Below are positions 1 to 4,769 of a DNA stretch of 5,717 nt, piece after piece. Below the pieces are notes generated by a model. It saw only the letters and a list, made by a program, of their open reading frames with translations, ran no database searches and was not told the origin of the DNA. The stretch comes from Rhodospirillales bacterium (GTDB taxonomy: Bacteria > Pseudomonadota > Alphaproteobacteria > Rhodospirillales_A > Casp-alpha2). The stretch is taken from assembly GCA_016763915.1 (NCBI GenBank), contig JAESSX010000141.1:1-5717 (forward strand), given 5' to 3'. Made by a program: the position numbers and the translations under genes. Every line of letters starts with the position of its first letter. Within the stretch, counting starts at the first letter, position 1.

Positions 1-789
1 CAACGAGGCATGACAATCGAAATCCGGCAAGCGGTCTCCGGATAAAACAAGCGTATGGGCGCCGTCGAACCCTTGCAGCAACCGCGTTATCTGGCTCGGC
101 GTTTCCAGAAAAATCCGCCCGCCCCCGGCCGCCACCAAGGAAAGATAACGGATAAACTGGAGAAGATCGCCCAGTCCCTGTTCCGGATAAAAAAAGAAGG
201 TTTTGCCGTCCGGGTCGCCGCCGTCCCAGACCGGCTGCGCGTAAGGCCGAAGGGTATGGTTGAATTCCGCCACCTGGGTGCGCCAGCCGAGTTCCTTCCA
301 GCCTTCCTTCAGACGTCCCGTCAACAGATAAAGACGGCCCAGGTTGAAATGGGATTCGGCGAACTGCGGGTTCAGGGCTATGGCTTCCTTATAGCTGGCG
401 GCGGCCTCGTCCAGCCGCCCAAGCCCCAGAAGCGCACTGCCCAAATGGTTGTAAGCGAGAGCGTAATCGGGCTTTAGAGCCACGGCCTCCTGGAAAAAGA
501 GCGCGGCCTCCTCCAGGCGCCCCATCTTCGCCAGCACATTGCCCATGTTGTTCAGCGCTTCGGGGAAATTGGGCGCAATCTTCAGCGCCCTGGTAATCAA
601 GCCCATGGCCTTATCGTTATAACCGGATTGAAAAGCGATCACGCCGAGCAGGTGCAGGGCCGTGGAATTTTCGGGATCGGCTTCAAGAACTTCGCGATAA
701 ATATCTTCGGCCTTTGACATATCCCCGTCTCTATGGACCTGGACAGCCTGTTCCAGCCTTTGTTCCGGAGGCCGCACTTCCTTGATCAT
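1..789 (-). CDS. TPR-repeat protein with glycosyltransferase-like C-terminal domain (partial, 3' end outside window)
   Basis: Reading the minus strand from ATG at 789-787 gives 263 open codons running off the left edge, so only the N-terminal part is present. Residues about 11-163 form at least four tetratricopeptide repeats with the usual G-Y/F-x-x-A-P spacing (for example residues 83-107 and 117-141, each with a G-R-L-x-E-A core and ending in a hydrophobic residue plus P). From about residue 164 the protein changes character: W188-D-G-G, then EQGLGDLLQFIRYL at 203-216, and LPDFDCHASL at the truncated end. These match the junction seen in bacterial TPR proteins carrying a GT-B/heptosyltransferase-like domain. 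Such proteins are thought to act in protein or polysaccharide glycosylation; the substrate cannot be told. No signal peptide is seen, so it is probably cytoplasmic. The 789 start is preferred over the internal Met24 because the first TPR helix begins before residue 24. The ribosome-binding site is weak (GGGA about 11 bases upstream). It is divergent from the flavin reductase gene. Confidence 0.85.
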   Translation of the reverse strand, partial: MIKEVRPPEQRLEQAVQVHRDGDMSKAEDIYREVLEADPENSTALHLLGVIAFQSGYNDKAMGLITRALKIAPNFPEALNNMGNVLAKMGRLEEAALFFQEAVALKPDYALAYNHLGSALLGLGRLDEAAASYKEAIALNPQFAESHFNLGRLYLLTGRLKEGWKELGWRTQVAEFNHTLRPYAQPVWDGGDPDGKTFFFYPEQGLGDLLQFIRYLSLVAAGGGRIFLETPSQITRLLQGFDGAHTLVLSGDRLPDFDCHASL

Positions 790-818
790 AATATTTTAAG
801 TCCCGAGCGTTGAGGAAA

Positions 819-834
819 GGCCTTCGCGAAAGCC
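819..834. promoter_or_regulatory. Imperfect 16-bp palindrome in the divergent intergenic region, possible operator
   Basis: GGCCTTCGCGAAAGCC matches its own reverse complement at 14 of 16 positions, with the core TTCGCGAA perfect. It lies 30 bases upstream of the TPR gene start and about 88 bases upstream of the flavin reductase start, in the only gap between these divergent genes. The placement suits a regulator site shared by both promoters, but I could not identify convincing -35/-10 boxes for either gene, and GC-rich palindromes also arise by chance. The rest of the 790-921 gap shows nothing I can name. Confidence 0.2.
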
Positions 835-921
835 CGGTAACTATGGCCTGTGGCGCTCGACCCGACAACACCTTGGCCGTATAGTCCTCAACCGACGCCC
901 CCGATACACCGGATAAACCGT

Positions 922-1529
922 ATGTTTTACAAAATCGGCGAGCCTCACGGGCTGCCCCACGACCCTTTCAAGAGCTGCGTCGTCCCCGGCCTATCGGCTG
1001 GATTTCCACCATCAGTGCCGACGGGATCGTTAATCTGGCGCCGTACAGTTTCTTCAACGGCCTCGCCGGCGAACCGCCGATGGTGATGTTTTCCTCCAAC
1101 GGCAAGCAGCCCTTCGGCCCCAAGGACAGCCTGACCAACGCCGAAGCAACCGGAGAATTCGTCTGTTCCATGGCGACCTGGGATTTGCGCTATTCCATGA
1201 ACCGGACCAGTTCAAAAGAGCCGCCCGAGGTCAACGAATTCGAGCTGGCGGGGCTGGAGACCGAACCGTCGGAACTGGTCAGGCCGCCCCGGGTCAAGGC
1301 CTCGCCCGTGCATCTGGAATGCCTGTACCACACGACGGTGGAATTACCCTGCGACATCGAAGGCGGGCGCAACGCCATGTGCATCGGCCGGGTTGTCGGC
1401 GTGCATATTCGCGACGAATTCATGACGCACGGTATGGTCGACATCGCCCGCATCCGGCCGCTGGCGCGACTGGGGTATCAGGACTACACTGTCGCGGAAA
1501 AGGTTTTCCCCCTCACCCGCCCGAAATAG
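922..1529 (+). CDS. Flavin reductase family protein (DIM6/NTAB type), interrupted by a one-base frameshift at about 984-987
   Basis: Two overlapping reading frames together encode one protein. From ATG 922 the first frame gives MFYKIGEPHGLPHDPF and reaches V-V-P at 979-987. The continuation R-P-I-G-W-I-S-T (from 987), then N-L-A-P-Y-S-F-F-N, is in the frame one base back and runs to TAG 1527-1529. One extra C in the CCCC run at 984-987 restores about 202 residues, which fits the family length. Family members hold FMN in a split-barrel fold: they either reduce flavin with NAD(P)H for a partner monooxygenase or act as flavoredoxin-like proteins. The RPIGWIST and NLAPYSFFN segments (about residues 23-46) and the S-S-N-G stretch (58-61) are typical of the FMN-binding half, and the C-terminal half (GRVVGVHI, DIARIRPLARLG) is also typical. 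A GTG start at 850 is possible, but the extra residues look non-conserved. No partner monooxygenase lies in the window. The family call is secure; the substrate is unknown. The frameshift may be a sequencing error or a real lesion. Confidence 0.85.
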
Positions 1530-1571
1530 AGCGGGATCACAACCGGTGATAGGGGCCATCGCTCTTTCCTT
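1528..1571 (+). terminator. Possible hairpin terminator after the flavin reductase gene
   Basis: AGAGCG at 1528-1533 pairs with CGCTCT at 1560-1565, followed at once by TTTCCTT. Inside the loop a second small stem, ATCAC (1536-1540) with GTGAT (1546-1550), could stack. The position directly at the flavin reductase stop codon and before the next gene suits a Rho-independent terminator. The outer stem is short, its loop is long and the T-tract is interrupted by CC, so the call is tentative. If real, the downstream HtrA-like gene has its own promoter in about 1566-1600. Confidence 0.35.
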
Positions 1572-1600
1572 AAGCCGGATAGAGTAGTTCAATACTGTCG

Positions 1601-2575
1601 ATGAACGAACTGCCCCCTGAAATTCCTTCCGAGCTGCGGCCCGGGCCGTCGGAGGTCTCCTACGACCTCGACCGGGTCCTGTCGTCGGTGGTGTCGGTGC
1701 GCGCCGAAATCCCGGACGATGCCTTTACCGCCGGGGTGCTGGGGACCGACCGCCGCGGCCACGGCGTCGTCATTACCGACAGCGGCCTGATTTTGACCAT
1801 CGGCTATCTGATTGTCGAGGCGTCGCAGGTGTGGCTGATCGATTGCAACGGACGCGCCATTGCCGGCATGGTCTCCGGGTACGATCAGGAAACCGGTTTC
1901 GGATTGATCCAGGCGCTCGACCCGGCGGGCCTCACGCCTATGATTATCGGACGGTCGGGGGACCTGAACGAAGGCGAGTCGGTGATCCTGGCCGGGTCCG
2001 GCGGCCGGTCCCAGGCCCTGAAAACCGAGATTGTCAGCATCCGCGAATTTGCCGGGTATTGGGAATATCTTTTGGATCAGGCCATTTTCACGTCGCCGCC
2101 GCATCCGTTCTGGGGCGGCGGCGCGCTGATTGGACCGGACGGCACGCTTCGCGGCATCGGGTCGCTGTTCGTACAGGATTCCGTATATAACGCGGAACCC
2201 CAGGACGGCAACATGGTGGTGCCGATCGATCTTCTGGAACCCATTCTGGGCGACCTGGTCATGTCGGGCCAATCCAACCGGCCCCGGCGGCCGTGGCTCG
2301 GCTTGTTCAGCGCCGAAGCCGCGGGCAAGGTCGTCGTCGCCGGCTTGTGGGACGGCGGCCCGGCGGAAACCGCCGGCATTGAAATCGGCGATCTGGTGCT
2401 CGAGGTGAACGGCACGCCGGTGACCGGAATGGCCGATATGCTGCGCCAGATCTGGGCCCTGGGGGAAGCCGGCATCGAGGTGCCGCTGGTTATCTTCCGC
2501 GAACGCAGCATCCGGGAAATCATTATCGCTTCGTCCAGCCGCGAGAATTACCACAAGGCGCCCCGCCTGCATTAG
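1601..2575 (+). CDS. HtrA/DegP-like (S1C) protein with PDZ domain, catalytic triad lost (predicted pseudoprotease)
   Basis: The 324-residue product has the order of a DegP/HtrA protein: a chymotrypsin-like double barrel (about 25-222) and one PDZ domain (about 228-312, with W-L-G-L at 232-235 and GIEIGDLVLEVNG at 259-271). Barrel landmarks are GHGVVITDSGLILTIGYLIV (53-72), YDQETGFGLI (94-103) and PFWGGGALIGPDG (169-181). Active S1C proteases have T-N-x-H-V at the first site, D-x-x-T-D-L-A at the second and G-N-S-G-G-P at the third. Here the histidine position is Tyr69, the aspartate position Gly99 and the serine position Gly172, so no triad residue remains. The reading frame is intact across the gene, so this looks like a maintained non-catalytic protein rather than decay. 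No N-terminal signal peptide or membrane segment is visible (it begins MNELPPEIPSELRPGP), unlike the usual periplasmic HtrA. A role as a binding, scaffold or chaperone-like protein is inference. The ribosome-binding site is weak. The stop codon overlaps that of the convergent cyclic-nucleotide-binding remnant. Confidence 0.88.
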   Translation: MNELPPEIPSELRPGPSEVSYDLDRVLSSVVSVRAEIPDDAFTAGVLGTDRRGHGVVITDSGLILTIGYLIVEASQVWLIDCNGRAIAGMVSGYDQETGFGLIQALDPAGLTPMIIGRSGDLNEGESVILAGSGGRSQALKTEIVSIREFAGYWEYLLDQAIFTSPPHPFWGGGALIGPDGTLRGIGSLFVQDSVYNAEPQDGNMVVPIDLLEPILGDLVMSGQSNRPRRPWLGLFSAEAAGKVVVAGLWDGGPAETAGIEIGDLVLEVNGTPVTGMADMLRQIWALGEAGIEVPLVIFRERSIREIIIASSSRENYHKAPRLH

Positions 2576-2841
2576 GCGTTCAGGGTCGCGAGATTCCGGT
2601 CTTCGCCGTTCAGACGTTGTGACACGCGAACCACGCCACGCGCGATCAGATAAAGGGTTTCGCCCCTTTCGTCCTGACGGATAATGGTCTTACCGGCGGG
2701 AATGGAACCGACGCGGGCCACGGCCTCGATGATTTCCGCCTCGGCATGGACCAGCAATCGCCGCGCCAGGCGTTCCTGCACCGCGGTGACGAATTCCGGA
2801 AACTGTTCGGCCAGGGCGTCGATATGTTGCTGGGCCGCGGG
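2572..2841 (-). pseudogene. Cyclic-nucleotide-binding (Crp-like) domain remnant, truncated at both ends
   Basis: Minus-strand codons from 2841 to TAA at 2574-2572 encode about 89 residues. The part after an amphipathic stretch (FPEFVTAVQERLARRLL) matches the first half of a cyclic-nucleotide-binding beta roll: IPAGKTIIRQDERGETLYLI, then A-R-G-V-V-R-V-S, ending in L-A-T-L-N-A. Intact domains continue with G-D-x-F-G-E and the phosphate-binding cassette (G-E-x-A-L ... R-x-A). None of this is encoded after the stop in any frame, because the DNA there is the end of the HtrA-like gene. Nucleotide binding is therefore not expected. No good start codon exists: in frame there is a GTG at 2781 inside the conserved stretch, or an ATG at 2919 that lies inside the upstream reductase gene read out of frame. 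The helical part resembles the stretch before such domains in some ion transporters, a weak resemblance only. It most likely remains from a larger gene lost by rearrangement; a short expressed protein cannot be excluded. Confidence 0.6.
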
Positions 2842-2842
2842 C

Positions 2843-3858
2843 CTACCAGAGGTCCGGCTTGTCTTCCGGCTCGGCGCGCGGCTCAGCCCGCAGGTCCCTG
2901 AAATCAAACGGGTCGGCATGGATATTGGGGATGGTGGCGCCGGCCAGCAACGCCGATTTGCGCGCCCCGTTAACCATCGCCGGATAACCGCAGATGAAAA
3001 CGCTCCATCCCGACAATTCCCATGATCGGCGAAGGCCGCCTCATCGGCGCGCCCGGCCCGCAACGAACCGGACCCGAAGGCCCCCGACACGCAGGGCACG
3101 AAATGAAAATTGGCGTGCGCGCCGGCCATGGCGCCGACATCGTCGGCAAGATAAAGCCCCGCCGCTTCGCAGCTGCCGTGATAAAGATGAATTGCGCCCG
3201 TGTGACCGGCATCCAGGGCGTCCCGAACGACCCCCAACAACGGCGCCAGCCCGGTGCCGGTGCCGATCAGCAACAGGTTCCGGTCCGGCGTTCCCGGACC
3301 ATAAAAACAATTACCGTTGGGGCCCTGCAGGTCCAGCCCGTCGTCCGGGGTGAGGTGATCTAAAATCCAGTTGCTCATTTGCCCCCGCGCCATGCGCTTG
3401 ACGTGGACTTCCAGTTCCCGGTCCAGGCGCGGCACGCTGGCCAGGGAATAGGACCTGACAAGGCCGTCTTCGCGGCGGATGTTGATGAATTGCCCGGCCC
3501 GGTAATACAGCGGCGTCGAAGGCCTGAGCCACATCCGGCAAACGTCGGCGGTGACCTTTACGATTCGGGTGACGACGGCGCGGCCGTAAAGGGCCGCATC
3601 ATCGGCGGCGGCGATGGTCAATGGCTCCCGCGGGCGGCACATGCAGGCCAGAAAATATCCCTGCCCGGCCAGGGAGGGCCGGATGTTCTTCCGGGCGTCC
3701 TGCGGAACGTCGCCCCCCGTTGCCTTGACCAGACAGGTCAGGCACGTTCCCTTGCCGCAGGAATACGGAATGTCGGCCTTGTGGCGTAACAGCGTATCGA
3801 GAACGGTTTCCCCGTTTTCACACGAATAAGCGGTGCCGTTGAAGGTGATCGTAACCAT
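2843..3858 (-). CDS. 2Fe-2S ferredoxin / FAD-NAD(P)H reductase (ferredoxin-reductase-type electron transfer protein), one-base frameshift at about 3019-3021
   Basis: From ATG 3858 the protein has three modules. Residues about 1-85 are a plant-type ferredoxin domain with the cluster ligands C34, C39, C42 and C72 (C-x4-C-x2-C-x29-C). Residues about 92-190 are the FAD domain with R-S-Y-S at 135-138 and G-Q-M-S at 159-162. From about 193 comes the NAD(P)H domain with GTGTGLAPL at 199-207. The original frame then loses similarity at 3019-3021, where GGG probably should be GGGG. One inserted base restores ELSGWSVFICGYPAMVNGAR, including the C-G-Y-P motif (290-293) that ends such domains, and a TAG stop at 2845-2843, giving about 338 residues, the usual length. 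This architecture occurs in reductase components of oxygenases and in CDP-6-deoxyglucoseen-reductase-like proteins: electrons pass from NAD(P)H through FAD to the cluster and on to a partner. No oxygenase lies in the window, so the partner is unknown. GGAAA about seven bases before the ATG is a fair ribosome-binding site. Without the correction the frame runs on to 2572 as a false 428-residue fusion. Confidence 0.85.
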
Positions 3859-3987
3859 GCAGGGTTTCCGTTTTTCCCAGTGTAGAAAATACCCCTAAAA
3901 ATCATGGTTTCGAGTGTCCAATTGTTTCACTGTATGTCACCCTTAACACACGAAAAGCCCAGACCAAAACCTCGAGGTTCCTCCCCC

Positions 3988-4326
3988 ATGACCGGCGCAG
4001 ACGAAGATTTCCAGGCGAAACTCAAGGCCCTCAGGAAGGCTTTCAGGGACAGTCTCGATGGCCGGCTGGACGAGATTGACGCCGCCCACGACAAACTTCT
4101 GACCGCGGACGGCGGCAACAGTGGGGAACTGGACAACCTGCAGGCACTGGCGCACAAGCTGAACGGGGCCGCCGGCACCTTCGGCCTGGCCGCCGTCAGC
4201 GACGCCGCCGGAGAATTGGAGGCGCTGTGTATTTCCCTGGTTGAGGAAGGAACCGCCGTCTCGGGAGAACTGGACCGCATCGCCGGACTGCTGGACGACC
4301 TTCACGAGGCCGCCGAGAAGAGTTAA
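3988..4326 (+). CDS. Stand-alone histidine phosphotransfer (Hpt) domain protein
   Basis: The 112-residue product is almost wholly helical and carries the Hpt signature LAHKLNGAAGTFGL at residues 54-67, with His56 as the expected phospho-accepting residue. The following A-A-x-x-D-A-A-G-E-L-E-A-L helix is also typical. Hpt proteins relay phosphate between receiver domains in multistep His-Asp signalling and act in the cytoplasm. No kinase or receiver domain is present here, so its partners must be encoded elsewhere; alphaproteobacteria commonly use such orphan Hpt proteins. The frame is open upstream, giving possible starts at 3904 (140 residues) and 3934, but those extra residues are proline- and basic-rich and look non-conserved. 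The 3988 ATG, with GAGG ten bases upstream, begins just before the helical core and is preferred. The gene is divergent from the ferredoxin reductase (a 129-base gap in which I see no clear promoter) and its stop overlaps that of the convergent thioesterase. Confidence 0.8.
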   Translation: MTGADEDFQAKLKALRKAFRDSLDGRLDEIDAAHDKLLTADGGNSGELDNLQALAHKLNGAAGTFGLAAVSDAAGELEALCISLVEEGTAVSGELDRIAGLLDDLHEAAEKS

Positions 4327-4769
4327 TCCAGCGCCAGTTCTTCTTCCAACCGACGCCGCAGACTGTCCGGAATCGCGATCGATTTGCGGGTTGCGGGGTC
4401 GAAGAAGACATTGACGCTGCCGGCCGTGGCAACATTGCCGCCGTCCTTGAACAGGCCGTACCCGGTGGTGATGGATTTGGTGCCGATCCGCAACAACCGG
4501 GCCCCGACGTCCACGGTGCCCGGAAAATGCATCTCGCGGTGGTAATCAATCTGCACGTTGGCCAGAATATAGTCGATCCCCTCGCCACGCGACCGCAACA
4601 AGGCGTCGATAAGGGCGACACGCGCCTGCTCCACATAAGCGCCGTAGGCGACGTTGTTGATATGGCCCAGGCTGTCCTGATCGGAAAACCGCAGGCTGAC
4701 CGGAGTCCAATGCCGGAACGTCCCGGCATCGGTCAGGTCGGGTGGATTGTCGTTATCCTTGCCGGTCAC
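4323..4769 (-). CDS. Acyl-CoA thioesterase, hotdog fold (4HBT/YbgC-like)
   Basis: The 148-residue protein has the length and layout of single-hotdog thioesterases of the 4-hydroxybenzoyl-CoA thioesterase/YbgC group, which hydrolyse acyl-CoA to free acid and CoA in the cytoplasm. The signature is RFSDQDSLGHINN at 27-39, followed by A-Y-x-x-Y-V-E-Q-A-R on the long central helix. Asp32 aligns with the catalytic Asp of the 4-hydroxybenzoyl-CoA enzyme (second Asp of the D-x-D pair). Later strands (ILANVQIDYHREMHFPGTVD at 68-87, then TKSITTGYGLF at 97-107) fit the fold. The start is GTG at 4769-4767, which overlaps the TGA of the upstream CoA-transferase as GTGA; this close coupling argues for co-translation and for this start. 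Together they suggest acyl-CoA transfer and release in one catabolic or recycling pathway. The acyl substrate cannot be read from sequence. Confidence 0.87.
   Translation of the reverse strand: MTGKDNDNPPDLTDAGTFRHWTPVSLRFSDQDSLGHINNVAYGAYVEQARVALIDALLRSRGEGIDYILANVQIDYHREMHFPGTVDVGARLLRIGTKSITTGYGLFKDGGNVATAGSVNVFFDPATRKSIAIPDSLRRRLEEELALD

Noticed and set aside
55..477. Open frame of 140 codons on the plus strand
   Set aside because: It lies opposite the TPR gene, whose repeats and EQGLGD motif are clear on the minus strand; the plus translation has no family features.
984..987. Programmed -1 frameshifting in the flavin reductase gene
   Set aside because: Only a four-C run is present, without a standard slippery heptamer or evident stimulating hairpin, and the family does not normally use frameshifting. 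A missing base is simpler.
1589..2572. Long open frame on the minus strand (327 codons) opposite the HtrA-like gene
   Set aside because: Its translation is rich in R, A, G, H and Q with no recognisable domain, while the plus strand encodes clear protease-fold and PDZ motifs. It is the usual mirror frame of GC-rich coding DNA.
2970..3353. Several overlapping open frames on both strands inside the ferredoxin reductase gene
   Set aside because: They are arginine/proline-rich out-of-frame translations; the minus-strand reductase explains the region once the one-base shift is allowed.
3859..3987. Promoters in the divergent gap between the reductase and Hpt genes
   Set aside because: TACACT-like and TTGTTT-like hexamers can be found, but none pairs with a good partner at 16-18 bases spacing, so no promoter is called.
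4196..4729. Minus-strand open frame of 177 codons overlapping the thioesterase
   Set aside because: It is out of frame with the hotdog signature and runs into the Hpt gene; the thioesterase frame has the catalytic motif.
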